Shown here: piece by piece, positions 1-11,600 of the stretch
Position numbering within the stretch: the stretch's first letter is position 1
How the letters are laid out: each line of letters begins with the position of its first letter
NCBI RefSeq assembly: GCF_028858725.1
Contig: NC_084760.1
Location: 67,151,867-67,215,866 of the forward strand
Length of the DNA: 64,000 bases
DNA from: Colius striatus
Lineage: Eukaryota; Chordata; Aves; Coliiformes; Coliidae
Direction: 5' to 3'
Program-made: the position numbers and the translations under genes
The notes under the pieces: model-generated
The model's input: the letters and a program-made list of their open reading frames with translations, nothing else
Databases searched by the model: none
Told to the model about the DNA's origin: nothing

Positions 1-2411
1 TGAACAAATAGGGTAGGATCTGAAATTATTGTTTAGAGCAGAAAGGGCTGTAGATGGTAGAAACACAAGTATGTTACAATGTGTTATTTGCATAGTAAGG
101 AGTCAACACATTATCACAGACCTCATTGTGAATTGTATGCCCTGAGGAGCAAAGTTCCTATCGCTGACTTTGAGCCTTATGCCCTGCAAACCTGATGATC
201 CCATAGAGTGTTCTAATAGAATTAACTAGCTAAACAAAGAGCCTCCAGATGCTACTACACTCCCAATCCCTGGGACTTTCTAGGTTCCACTCATATGTTG
301 ATCAAAAGCTGAACATGATTTACACTGTGGGGGACACAAGCTGTTGTAAATCATTGACTTAATGACTGCAGCCTTTATCAATGGTCCTGTGAGGCTATGC
401 CTTACTGTATCGGGTCTTATCATGAAGTGTGTTCATGGGATCTGCCCTCCCAAAAGTTTATTTCAAAACTGCATGTTTTTCAGTGGAAAAATAAGTGCAC
501 CATTAGAACACTTTGATTTTTAAGAGACAGTACAATTCTGTGCTTCTGGCCTACTGGATATAGCTTCTGTTCCGTGCATATACTGGAGAGCAAGACAGGG
601 TTTTTGCAGACTACTGCAGCATGCTCTGTGGACCCACCATAAATTATTGATGAAACGGCTAATCTTCCATGCATGCATCAGCAACACACCTTATCTTTCC
701 CTTTGGAGCTTAGGTGAGACTTGTTCATAGTACAGCTTTTGCTTAAAATGTACCGTACATGTAAAAACCGTGGTTTTCAAAGGCTCTTAAGCCAAGCAAA
801 TTGAAACTGTTCATCACTGAACCATTCAAATTTCTCTACTACATTTTCAATTTCAGATCACACCTGTTTCAGTGCTAGAAGTGTCAAAAATCACCTCGTT
901 TTTATTACGAGAAAAACATATTTGTTCCCTTTCCCTCACTTGAAAACGGCAATTTGTTTTTTCTTTTTTCCTTGAGCTTTGAGTTAACATCATATTTGGG
1001 CAATGCAAAATACAAATCCAAGAAACAGAGAGTTCAAACAATACAAAGAAGTTGAAAGCCAGAAAGTAAAAAGGAAATATGTAGACAAGCATTGTTATTG
1101 TTGCCAACATCGCATATGCTGTAAATACCTCATGAGTTTAAAAGAAAAAAATAACCAACACACTTATTACCAATGTTACTTGCAACAGGAGAATTGTAGG
1201 GAGGAGGAGAAAGAGCTGCACAACCTCCTGCATGGAGCATGTACATTATGCGGGGCAGTACCATGGCAAAGTCCTTCAGAGATGCTTTTCCCTGTGCCAG
1301 GCAGTCAGGCATGAAACAGAAGCCTTAATTGCAGAGCGTGGAGAGCAATGTAACATGGCTAGTTGTGCTTGTATAGGTTTCTTCTCTGAGAAGCAGGGAC
1401 ACGACATGGTGATGTGCTGAGAAACAGCTTGATTCATGATCTCTCCCAGGGACAGAAAAGCTCCTTCCTGCCTCTTCTCCGGGCTTGGGAGGAAACCAAA
1501 CACTGTCTCCAAATCATTGCCGTTTTCAGTCTTGATAAAGCCTTTTTCCCAAGTTTTCCTGTTCACCTGAGGCAGTGCAGAAGTGGAAGAGGGAACTGGA
1601 ACCTATTGATCTCAGATTGGACAAACAAATCAATTCAAACTCTACAGACTCCTTTCGCGGAGGGGGGTGGGCACTGAGACGAAAGACTTTGAAATTCAGA
1701 TTCTGGGCTGTATTGCGGAACAGGGGATTAGAAAAGAATAATTTTGTAACTTCATTAAATATTATTCCATCTGGATGTATTTGTACTGTGAAAGGACAAG
1801 GCACACACCACGGTTTACGTCTGCAAACTCTGTGAAATCAATAGGAAGTGAGGAAGTAGGTAAAGGATAGAAATGTCAATATTCTGTTGGATCTGGGCCA
1901 GGGTTTGACTGTAGAAAGCACTATGCAAACAACAGCAAAAGACCCTTCCTCAAAGAGTTTGATGTTTGACTATGAAGAGTAAGTTAGTGAGAAGTGAGAA
2001 GTACAGGACTTTCCACTACAGGCACAAGGCACTACTTTTCTAATCCTATTAAGTTTTAAACTTCACTATATTACACGTAGGCTTAGCAGACCTGCTCAAA
2101 CTAGGCCATGATCCTTTTATTGTAGCATGTGTGTCTTCAGTGAGAGATTACCACCTCCTAAAACACATAGGACAGCAGTACAAGAAAAACTTTATAGCTA
2201 TCTTGAAATGCTGTAAAGGGAAAGTGGTTAGAGGAGGTGAGTTGGAAACCTATGATTTGCTACTTTTCAGTGCTTCAGTTCCTCAGCCAGAGTCCTTCAG
2301 ACAGCCTACAGCCAACTTATGGGAGCTACAGAGCCACCAAAGCAGGCACATGTGAAGCTAAAGCGGTCTTTGTTGGCAACCTAGCTGAGAAAGGAAACAA
2401 AGGCCAAGTCT
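1..2411. other. Intergenic, no gene seen
   Basis: AT-rich sequence without recognisable repeats. The longest open frames here (about 100 codons, 1003-1314 and 1276-1566) overlap each other on both strands and have no recognisable domain or codon signal. I see no exon of a neighbouring gene. Confidence 0.6.
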
Positions 2412-2802
2412 CCCTCTGTCATGGTTTGACATGACAGCCTTTTCTGGTAAGGGGGAAGAGGCTGTAAAGATGGCTCCTGTAAGAAGTTGCTCGCAACTCT
2501 CCCCAGCTCTGAGCCAGACTCACTTCTGGGGCTGAGCCAATTAGACATCTTCACAATCACTTTTTAAGAAGATGTCGGAAGAGGAGGTTTCTTCCTCCAT
2601 CTTCCTCCATCTTTTTCCTTCTTCTGCCCCTTCTTTTTCTTCTGGCTGGTGGTAGTGCAAGGAGTAGGAAGAGTGAGAGAAACAACCAATGCGGGCTCCA
2701 AGGTCAGTGATGAAAGAGAGGAGGAGGTGTGCTGGAGCAGAGACTCCCCTGCATTCTGTGGAGAGAACTGGTGAAGCTGAGATCTATTTTCATTTCTTTA
2801 AA

Positions 2803-2943
2803 GACCCCACATCAGTGGTAGAGACTCATTTTGATAATGAGCCCATATCAGGGACAGAGACTCATTTTGCTACAGCTGGCCCCAGACCAGGGGCAGTGAT
2901 TCACTTCATTAAAGGCCCCGAGCCAGGGACAGTCACTATGGCC
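2803..2943 (+). repeat. Diverged tandem repeat inside the LTR (unit about 40 bases)
   Basis: Three to four diverged copies of a unit of roughly 36-42 bases can be seen, each with a core like CCC-A-CAG-GG-CAG-GA-TCA-TTT. The array lies in the first half of the solo LTR and explains the long open frame across it. Confidence 0.6.
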
Positions 2944-3235
2944 AGAGGAGGCCGTGTCCTGAGGACCCAATATCCACAGTTGTAACTGTGGGGAGGAACC
3001 CACAACAAAGCAGCTCATTAAACTTATGCCCAGAAGAGGCCTTGTCCCAAGAGAGGAACCCTGTAACTGCAGAAACTGCAACTGTGGCAAAGAATCCATG
3101 TCAGAGATATTCACCAAGGACTGTGTCCCGTGTGAGGGAACCTGTATCAGCAGAAGCCGCAGCTGTTGGGAGCAACCCACACCAGAGAAGTTTGTTAAGG
3201 ACTATGTCCCGGGGGAGGAACCCCGTGTTGGAGCA
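2941..3235 (+). repeat. Diverged tandem repeat inside the LTR (unit about 85-90 bases)
   Basis: Successive blocks each begin with a form of GAGGCC(G/T)TGTCC or TGTCCC, followed by GAGGGAACC or GAGGAACCC, a CAGAAAC/CAACTG segment and a TT(A/C)-TTAA stretch. Four diverged copies are seen, the last one partial. The second LTR copy (31682-32798) is about 160 bases shorter, and most of that difference appears to fall in the repeat regions. Confidence 0.6.
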
Positions 3236-3697
3236 GGGGAAGAATGCCAGGAGTTGTCCTTATCTGAGAAGACAGAAGCGGCAGAGCCCATCTGTGAGAG
3301 ACTGACCACATCCCCCATTCCCTGCCCCCCTGAGCCGTTGAGGGGGGAGGAGGTAGAGATATCGGGAGCAGTGAGTTGGGCCTGGGAAGAAAGGAAGGAT
3401 GGGGGAAGGAGATCTTAAAGTGCTGGTTGTAATTTTCTCATCATCCTACTCCCTTTTTGCTTTTATTCTGTTCTGTTTCTTGTAGAATAAACTTTCCTAC
3501 TTTCCTCTCTAAGTCAAGGACTGGAGTCTGTTTTGCACGGAACTATAATTGGCAGTGAGCCCTCCCTGCCCTTGTCTCTTTTTACTCCCATGTCGCTGGG
3601 GCCTCCACCATCCTAACAAGGGTGGGGGTGAATGGGGACACGAGTGAGAGACTGTCGTGGCGCTGCTGTGCTAGCTGGGCCAAACCACGACACCCTC

Positions 3698-5493
3698 TCA
3701 GAGAAGACCACACTGACCGAAGTGATGGGATTATGGTATCTTTGGCTTCAGTGGAAGCAGGACAAGGACTGAAACAATGCAAAGTGAATATGACAGACCA
3801 TCTGACCACTAGTGCTGACACTTATTAGAATGTGATGCCATGTTATGTATGATCTGATCCAACATGAGTGTTCCTCAAAATATTTTATCACTTGGTTGAA
3901 AGATATTTAAGGAATCAGCCACTGACAATAGGCCATTGGGGCTGCAAGAGAAGCATGAAAAGACTTGAATGACCTCTTGCAAGGGATGAGAGGTTCGGGC
4001 CTATCATAGTTTTAACCCTGAAGACTAGCAGGGCCAGAAGGAGTGTACAGAAGCCACTATTGCAACTAATCCAGAAAACTTCAAGGAAAAAAATAATGAA
4101 CATTTTCTCTGTAGGCAAATCAAAAGTGGATTGACAGGTTGCCATGGATACAAAAGTCTGTTTAGTGGTGTTTTTTAGCAGCTAAACACAAGTATAAGTG
4201 ATTAGGAAGAAAACACAGTTATGTTTCTAATGCTCCATTAGGTTTATATATCTAGTTCTTTCAACTGAAAACTACCTTTTTGACCTTTTAATTGACTGTT
4301 CGTAAAACCCCAGTAGGCTGGTGAGACCATTTTTAGATCCACCTGTCCTATCTCTGCCTCCCCACAATCATTTGGGATCACATGACTACTAGCATGTAAT
4401 CCATGGCCATTTTCACAACCCAGACCCTCATTTTGGGGGTTTGTATGACTGGTTTGAGAGGAACACATGAACAGCTATGTTTTAGACCAAAGGACAAGTA
4501 GAAATCCTAGACACACAGTTCTGTGTGAGTCTCTATAGACCTGTCTCAAAAAAGTGATCTTATCTTCTCATGCATTTATAAGAGACTAAAGCAGTCTCTC
4601 TGCTTGTGGGACAGGCAGAAGAGTGACTTATTGTTGTATAACCTAGGCTGAAAGAGAGGAAAGTTCCACCACCAAAAAGTACATCTATGTGTATGGCAGG
4701 AGATTTCATCATTAACATGTCATGTTTGATTGGTAACTGCAGTGGTCAGCCCTGCAATCCTCCATTGGTGCAGTGGCCTCCTCCCAGAGCTCTTGTGTCC
4801 AGCATTCTCTCGAAAAAAGAAAGCTGAAGTTCTGACATTCGGCATGCCATTGAGAGGGAAGGTCCTGGCAGTGTGCCTCAGACAGCTGTGATGCAAGCCT
4901 GTTTTTAGAGTGCTGCATGCAAGGGTTGGGAGAATTGTCTTTGCTGCAAGCAGCAGCTAAAGATGACCGTGTGGGCTTCTTCAGTCTCTAGGCTGTTCCC
5001 ATTAATACTTTTACTGGGAGCTCATTCTGATAATCCTCTTTTTTCTGTCTTGGACTTCAGAGCAGCCCTTCCAATCATTGTGTTTTACTGAAAAAATAGT
5101 GAATTTAAAGATATTTGAGTATCTGTGGACACTTTCACAGAACCTGGATAGCGAGGTGAATTCTACATCACATGGATAGACACCTCCATCCATCCACAAA
5201 CCAGAAGTTTTATTTCAATGTCTCTAGTACAAAGAATATTTTTAAACATCTTTAAAGAATTTTCTTCAGACTTAAAAACCATTGTGTGAGAAAGTTGTCA
5301 CAGGACATCCCTATTTTTCTGTTTCATGGCAACTGCATATGTTCTTCACGAATGTTGTCTGGTTTAATCTGTGGTTTTCTACATGCCAATCCAGTAAAGT
5401 GAGCTCATGAAGTTCAAGCTTGGGGCTCGTCATCACCAGCAAGAAAAATTCTGCAATTCCAGTTATATCTTCCCATCAGGGTATTGTGAAGAC
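3698..5493. other. Intergenic, no gene seen
   Basis: Unique-looking sequence between the solo LTR and the first CR1 fragment. Nothing recognisable as coding or structural RNA. Confidence 0.6.
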
Positions 5494-5605
5494 ACACAGA
5501 ATCACAGGATGGTAGGGGTTGGAAGGGACCTCTAGAGATCATGTAGTCCAACCCCCCTGCTAAAGCAGGTACATCTAGATGACACAGGGTGGCATGGATG
5601 TGATT
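5494..5605 (-). mobile_element. CR1 LINE 3'-end fragment
   Basis: The reverse complement gives the typical avian CR1 3' end: the ACTAGATGATCTCTAGAGG-type block, CCCTTCCAACCCC, and the terminal ATTCTGTG-type repeat. It is short and 5'-truncated; the homology fades after about 5,600. Confidence 0.85.
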
Positions 5606-6580
5606 AAAAGAATAGTTTGGCCTACAGAGCTATGATTTCTAGCAACCAGTGAGATTAAATGAACCCAGTGCAATGTCTAAGGTGGAGGCTAAGTTGGTAG
5701 AGCTTGCAGGTACCAAAAAAAAAAGAAATTTAAAATCCATTTGTATATAAACTTAGTAATTTTTTAGTATAATCAATAAGACACTTCTGAGATTTTTAAA
5801 AGTAGAAATACATCTTAAATCTCACCCCTAAATTACACTGGGCTTTTCTGTTTGCTTAAGGATGCACAAGAGATGGGTTCTTTTCTCTAGATTTGGCTGT
5901 ATGCACTACATAAAACTTTAAAGTTTTAATGAAGTCACTGCAATTTAAAAATATCTGAATAGAACATAAGATTGGTCTTTTAAATACCTACACAGTCCAG
6001 CTTTTATCATATTCCAGATTTTGCTAGAGTCCTTGAGAATCACCAGGACATAAGTATTTTTCAAAGACAGAAGCATTCAGTATCACAAAGTTTGTAAAAT
6101 CTGTATCACTAACAGATCCTTTGGATCAAGCAACACTGAAAATTAACATTAAAAAAAAGCAAATAATATGCTCCCTCCCCTCAGTCACATGGAATCAAAC
6201 CACAGAACCCGATTACTGTTTATTTTGAAAGCACTGCTGTGGAAGGGTAGGCTCAATAGTTGCTATTGCTGTTGACAAGAAGGGAGGCAGAGACTATCCT
6301 GTTAATGAGTGTTTGTACAGTAACCAGCACAGCGGGATGCCAATAGTAATAATAATAAATCTTGATCAGAGATTTCAAACATTCCTGTAACATCAGACAG
6401 ATTGTTCTGACTGCACAACTAGGGGGTTCAGTTGCTGCATGAAATCTTTAGATTACTCCAGGGACACTTCTGAATCACGTTTAACTAAGCGAGTCAGGGC
6501 ACTGGTATTTTCACTTCCTCAACTTTTCCTGTACCACCATATTGCTTTTAAATCAGTAGCAATTTTGGAAAAATGGTTAT
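5606..6580. other. Intergenic, no gene seen
   Basis: AT-rich, with a short A-run at about 5,716 and a small AAT-type repeat at about 6,347-6,358. No gene. Confidence 0.6.
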
Positions 6581-7130
6581 TATAGAATTATAGAATGGTA
6601 GGAGTTGGGAGGGACCTTTAGAGTCCATTCAGTCCGACCCCCTGCTAAAGCAGGTTCCCCTCCATCAAGTCACATGGGAATATGTGCAGGTGGGTTTGAA
6701 AACCTGCAGAGAAGGAAACTCCACACCTTCCCTGGGTGGCCTGTGCCAGGGCTCCCTCACCTGAACAGCACAGCAGTTTTTCCTTATGTTTAAGTGGAAT
6801 TCTTTGTGTTCCAGCTTGTGTCCATTACCCTCACTTCTATCAGTGGACACTACAGAAAAAAGACTTGCCCCATCCTCCTGACATCCATCCTTTAGATACT
6901 TGTAAGTGTTGATAAGGTCCTCCCTCAGTCTGAACAGCCCCAGTTCCCACAGTCTTTCCTCATAAGAAAGATGCTCCAATCCCTTGATCATCTTGATGGC
7001 CCTGCACTGGACTCTATCTAGAAGATCCCTGTCTCTCTTGATCTGAGGAGCCCAGAACCGGACACAGAGGAGGCCAGATGAGGCCAGAACCGGCAGGACT
7101 GGCCAGATGAGGCCTCATCAGGGCAGTTAC
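6581..7130 (-). mobile_element. CR1 LINE fragment (3' end with end of reverse-transcriptase ORF)
   Basis: The reverse complement reads from the end of the CR1 ORF2 region (a frame with [17 protein letters not shown] and NTYKYLKDG, 6665-6991) through the 3' untranslated part to the terminal ATTCTATAATTCTATA-type tail. It is 5'-truncated. A small internal duplication around GGCCAGATGAGGCC is visible near 7069-7116. It lies about 300 bases before the CpG island. Confidence 0.9.
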
Positions 7131-7668
7131 TTCACACTGTGCTCACCTTGAGAAACCAAACCACACACAGCAGCCCCACAACCTGCAGCGTGCTCAGTGC
7201 TGGGTGTAGCAGGAGTGTGCATGTCACCCCAGGCTGATGCAAAGCCTCTGTGGAGCCCATGTCAGTTGGCAGGCTATGGAGCCTAAGTGCCAGGTGTTCC
7301 ACAGCTCTGTGCTCCAGCACCTTTCTTGCTTTGCTTCAAGGGCCACCCCAGCGCTGGAGTTCTCTGCCTCGTTTTGGGGCAGGGACATCAGAGTCCCGTG
7401 TACCATGTCCCTGCTCATGCTCCCTGCTGCCAGTAAGCCACGACGAGCTGGTGCGGACCCATCGCGGCACCGACCCCGCCAAGCCTTCCCTCAGCACCCT
7501 TCTCCTCCCTGGAGCCCCGCAGCCAGCTCCTCCGCCGGCCCGCTGCCAGCGGGAGCGCTTCATTCCTCCCCTTGCACATCGGCGCTGCTCACGGGCCTGG
7601 CAGGCAGCGAGGTGGCTCTCTGCCTCTGCCCTGGCCGGCTCCAGCACCGCGGGCGCGTGGACAGCTCC

Positions 7669-7748
7669 GCCGGGGCCGGGGCCGGGGGGCCGGGGGGCCG
7701 GGGGGCCGGGGGGCCGGGGGGCCGGGGGGCCGGGGGGCCGGGGCCGGG
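7669..7748 (+). repeat. G-rich minisatellite, unit CCGGGGGG, likely G-quadruplex former
   Basis: A tandem array of an 8-base unit (CCGGGGGG), about seven to eight near-perfect copies, flanked by 6-base CCGGGG units on both sides. It lies roughly 150-240 bases upstream of the TATA-like box. The many runs of six G on the + strand could fold as G-quadruplexes. Copy number is probably variable and hard to sequence, so the array length may be an assembly approximation. Confidence 0.85.
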
Positions 7749-7814
7749 TGCAGAGACCCCCCTTCCGGCGGCAGGGCGCAGCGGCGGCCCCTCGGCAGCC
7801 GGCGCTGTGGTTTT

Positions 7815-7925
7815 AAATGGGCGGAGCGGCGGCGGGCGGCGGGGCGGGAGAAGGGCGGCCCGCTCTGGCCCGCGGCGCCCATATAACCCCACCTCCCGGG
7901 CGCGGACTGCCGCGGTAATTGGCTG
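7815..7925 (+). promoter_or_regulatory. PGBD5: Probable PGBD5 core promoter
   Basis: Several Sp1-like GGGCGG/GGGCGGG boxes lie at 7817-7858. They are followed by a TATA-like CATATAAC at 7880-7887 and an ATTGG (inverted CCAAT) at about 7917-7921. If the TATA-like box is used, transcription would start near 7,910, about 265 bases before the main ATG. The elements are visible; their use is inferred. Confidence 0.5.
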
Positions 7926-8175
7926 GATGTGGTACTTGGAGATGTTGAGCTGGCTCCTTCCCCCCATGTCCCTGCATACACACAGGGGCGGGTGGTGCGG
8001 GCGGGAGCGGGAGGCAGGGCTCAGCCCCGGCGGCGGCGGTGGTGGGGCTTCCCCCACTCCCTGCCTGCCCGCCGCCGTGCCCGAGCCGCTCCTGCTGCTG
8101 GGCTGCTGCCTGCGGCCGCAGGACCCGGCCGAGCCGGGCCGAGGTGAGCGCGGGCGACTGCTGGCGGCGGCCGAG

Positions 8176-8605
8176 ATGATGGCCGAAGGCAGCGGCGGGC
8201 CGGCGCGGAGGAAGGCGCTGTCGCTGCTGGAGGCGGCCCGCAACCGCTACGAGAGCCTGCAGATCTCCGACGATGTCTTCGGGGAGTCGGGCCAGGACAG
8301 CAGCGGGAATCCCTTCTACAGCACCTCGGCCGACTCCCGCTCTGCCGCCTCTTCCCAGGACGAGGAGGACGACGAGGAGGATGAGGGGCGCCTGGAGGGG
8401 CCGGGCCCGCGAGGCAGGGCGGCCCGGCGCCGCGCCCCCAGGGCGGCGGCCACCCCGGCGGGGCGGCGGCGGCAGCGGCAGGGCGGCGGCGGCGCCGGCC
8501 CCGGCCCTATGGAGGAGGAGGAGGAGGAGGAGGAGGAAGCGGAGAAGGGGGGCTGGACCCGGTCGCTGCGAGACGTCCCACCCCCTTATTTCAAGGATGG
8601 CAGCG
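8176..8605 (+). CDS. PGBD5: PGBD5 coding exon 1 (N-terminal acidic, low-complexity region)
   Basis: This exon encodes residues 1-143 plus the first base of codon 144. Residues 13-52 contain the conserved PGBD5 block ([20 protein letters not shown] at 17-36, then NPFYSTSA at 45-52). Residues 54-125 are low complexity: Asp/Glu-rich, then Arg/Ala/Gly-rich, then a run of nine Glu at 113-121 encoded by eight GAG and one GAA. The end (PPPYFKDGS) matches the conserved end of exon 1. The donor is G|GTACGC at 8605/8606, phase 1. Two adjacent ATGs, 8176 and 8179, could start translation; the second corresponds to the human start (Met-Ala-Glu-Gly) and has the better context (A at -3, G at +4). The exon is about 30 residues longer than my recollection of human exon 1, mostly through Arg/Gly/Glu expansion. 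The region is probably disordered; its function is not known to me. Confidence 0.93.
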
Positions 8606-11600
8606 GTACGCGGAGGGCGAGCAGCGGGGCAGGGGGCGGCGGGGCAGGGCGGCCCTGGGGAGGGGTCCCCCGCGGGCCCAGCTGTCGGCCCTGGGCTGGT
8701 GCCCGGCTCCTGGCCGCGGGAGCGGGGGTGACGGCAGGTACCGCCTGCACGGTGCCTTCCCGGGAGCGGCCCTGCTCTCACGCTTCGGGTGCCAGGGCCG
8801 GGCGCGCTGGTACGGGAAAGGCCTGGCCGGGGCAGCAGGCGGGATGGCGAGGGCAGGCCGGCTGTGCTTAGTCACAGGCATCCCTTCCCCGGCGCTGTGG
8901 CGCTGCCCCGAGCGCTTGCGGCTCGGGGCTCCCCGCGGGAGGCGGACAGGGTGTGCTGCGCAGGGCTCCTGCTTGGCTCTGCTGTGGTGAGGGTCTTCTT
9001 TCCCCTGTTTACAAGTAGGGAGAGCGGCAGTTCTGGGCGATAGGGGACCTGTCCGTTCGCTCTGTGGAAGGGCTCAGGGAATGGGACTGGTATTCCCTCT
9101 GGTTGCAAGCATCTCTAACCTTAAACCTTCTTGCATGGGTTTTGCCCAGAGCGAATCCTAAGAGAGTGGTGAAATGACATGACGTGACCTAGAGCAGCAG
9201 TGCACAGCACTGAAATCTCTATGGGCTGGCTTGTGTAGCAAGTTGCATCACTGGTTTGTCTAGGGAGCCATTATAATGCATCTCTCCACAGGCCTCAACA
9301 AACAAGTTGACTGTGTAACAGCAAGGCATTGCAAAAAAAGGTTAATAGTTATAAAGAGTTGGGATGTGAAAGGAAATACGTTTCAGAAGAGGATGTGATG
9401 ATTGCTGTCCTCAATCGAGCTGACACTTTGTCATAAGCTTACTCCTCTTTGCTGGGCTTTTTGCTACTGTTTGATTCCATCATTTTGCTGTTAAAAGTTA
9501 AGTGTGGAAGGGTGCTGCTACACTTGGTGTAGTGTGCTGAGGCTTGTGTAGTGGGACAGGCAGAAACCTATCTGAGGCAGCAACTTGGGATAGGAGAGCA
9601 AGGTGGAGCTAGCACTGAAGCCCGGAGAAAGTTCTGTCGTGTTTCTGACAATTTCACAAACAGAAGTTGCATGGAACTCTAGAAATAAACAAGATGCTGT
9701 AAAATGTTTAAATATCAAGCTGATGTGCCTCTTTAAAGAACTCTGTAATTTTACTGGTAGTACTTATTCATAAGCATATTTAAGATCAGGTTCTGGACCG
9801 TAGCATCAATTATCACTTAATTTCTCTGCTTTTTCTGGCTTATTTCTTCATATCATTACTTGATAGTAATAATACCCTTTTTAACTTAGACAAAACTGGC
9901 ATTAGTGTTTCAGTGATGATTTGGGAAAGGGTTAAGCTGATGACCTATTAATTCACAAATTCAGATTTCCTTTGAAATAAAGGAGTTTGATTTATGGTTG
10001 TCAGAAATAGATGGCAGATATCACTAGGGGAAATTGTATGGGTATTGCTATGAATATTTTCTCCTAATAATAGGTAGAAAAGAGGCTGCTGCTGCCCTTT
10101 GATTCTGTTGATGATGATGATAGATGCAGTATGCTGTTCACAGCACGGTGGTTTAGTCAGGCAGAAGTTCAGGTAGCGTCATGATTTGATACATGTGAAA
10201 AGTGGTTTTTCTATTTTTGATTGCTCAGATTCCAAGCTATGGAAACTACTGCATTGTATATAACTAAGTTCTCATAGTTCTGGTTTGTGGATCAATTGGT
10301 GTTATGCTGTGCATGTGTCGTAACTGGGGTCACGCTAAGCATACTTGTACTGGCACCATTGTCACTTCACTGGGCACTGTTCTGACTGAAGAGTTTTGAT
10401 TCATACCCACTGAGGAAAAGATCTCCACTGAGGCGAAGACAGCTGTCTCTTGCAATGGCAGCATTATCTTTCAGTCACTGATGGAGTACAGGCAAGAAGT
10501 GTGGGGTCAGACACAGAGCACTAAAAAAACCTGTATTCTCTGTTCCAATGTGTTGGATGTAAGAATCCTTTCTTTCTAGGCTCTGAGCTTAAAAGGAAGA
10601 AGTTCTCATGAAACGGAGGTAAAACTCATCTTTGGTTAGCACCAAAACTTCCAAGTGCAGCCTTTTGGTTAAAATCGCAAGAGAAGAATCCTAGTGGCAA
10701 GTGCTTGACATCTGCTAGAAGACAAATGTCCTTGTGGACTGAAGTCCCATGAGTCTTAATATGTCAATGCTGAAGTAAATCCTTGAATCATACTGAGGTC
10801 AAACCTACTATCAAGCTGTTTGATGTGAGAGACTAACCCTTCATGAAAGGGAAGGTGCAGCAGGAATAAAGATGTAAGTTAGTTAATGAGCATGAGCTAA
10901 ATCTCCCAAAAAGGAGCCACTCTTGTGGTCTTTTTAACTACAAGTAGAAAACACTATAACTTCCTGTCTTCTTAGTAAATTAATTAGTGCTGCCATTCTC
11001 TCCCCAGCCTTAAAGTGTGTCTTGAAGTACTGTCTCCATTCTTAGAGTCAGTCCTGAGCACAGACAGACCAACTGTCTCTTCATCTCAAAAATATTCTAG
11101 AGACCCAGGTGTGCTGCAAGCTGCTGGCAGTGTTAGACAGTTTGGTGTGTCTTCAGTCTGAAGTCAGTCACTGAATGCGTTCATGGTGATGTCTGCTTTG
11201 CCCCTGTGACATATTCTGACAAGCTGAGAAAGGCCTGGATTGACTTCTGTGTCAGGAGAGAAGTGACTGGATAGCATTGCTAGACAACACTGTGGTGTTT
11301 GTCTCAGATTTTTGCTTTCTGCCCCTTCTTTGGGGATCTCTAGCTACTGTTGTTCCATTTAATAGAAATAGCGGGTGCTTAGACTCCCTGGGGAGAAAAA
11401 CCTTTAACATCAATAGCTTTAGCTGACTTCCTTTGTGGAAATCCAAAATAACTGTTAACTTTAACACAGAGGTTAGAACAGATGGCTTGATGGCACTTTG
11501 TGTTATTTCCAGTTAAGCTACTCTGTGAAATCATTCTCTTTAGTTGCTGAAAAAAAATCCCAGACATATTGTGGTGCCCTGCTTTTTAAACTGATATCTA

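Larger units (their letters stand above)
2417..3692 (+). mobile_element. Solo LTR of an avian endogenous retrovirus (complete, with 5-bp TSD)
   Basis: The element is 1,276 bases with TG...CA ends. It starts TGTCATGGTTTGAC and ends GGGCCAAACCACGACA, an imperfect inverted terminal repeat. It is flanked by a perfect 5-base duplication, CCCTC, at 2412-2416 and 3693-3697. A polyadenylation signal AATAAA lies at 3486-3491. No gag, pol or env sequence is next to it, so it is a solo LTR left by recombination. A 5-base duplication suggests an ERVL-like (class III) integrase rather than an alpha/betaretrovirus (6 bases); that class call is inference. Open frames inside it (for example 2689-2985 and 3026-3418) come from internal tandem repeats and I do not treat them as genes. 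It is the same family as 31682-32798. Confidence 0.85.
7430..9000. promoter_or_regulatory. PGBD5: CpG island covering the PGBD5 promoter and exon 1
   Basis: Base composition changes sharply from AT-rich flanks to GC-rich sequence dense in CG dinucleotides. It contains many GGGCGG-type boxes (for example around 7817-7858), the G-rich minisatellite, exon 1 and the start of intron 1. This is the normal arrangement for the promoter of a brain-expressed vertebrate gene. Borders are judged by eye. Confidence 0.85.

Noticed and set aside
3026..3418. A 130-codon Cys/Arg/Glu-rich open frame
   Set aside because: It lies wholly inside the solo LTR and arises from tandem repeats; the second LTR copy does not keep the same frame along its length.
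1..7400. Exons of a neighbouring gene such as COG2 upstream of PGBD5
   Set aside because: Human synteny would allow it, but I saw no frame with splice borders or recognisable protein in this stretch.
7237..8871. A 544-codon open frame across the CpG island as one large protein
   Set aside because: Only its part from 8176 (perhaps 7927) to 8605 is PGBD5 exon 1. The frame continues past a good splice donor into GC-rich intron; GC-rich DNA has few stops. The minus-strand frames there (for example 7813-8781) are shadows of it.
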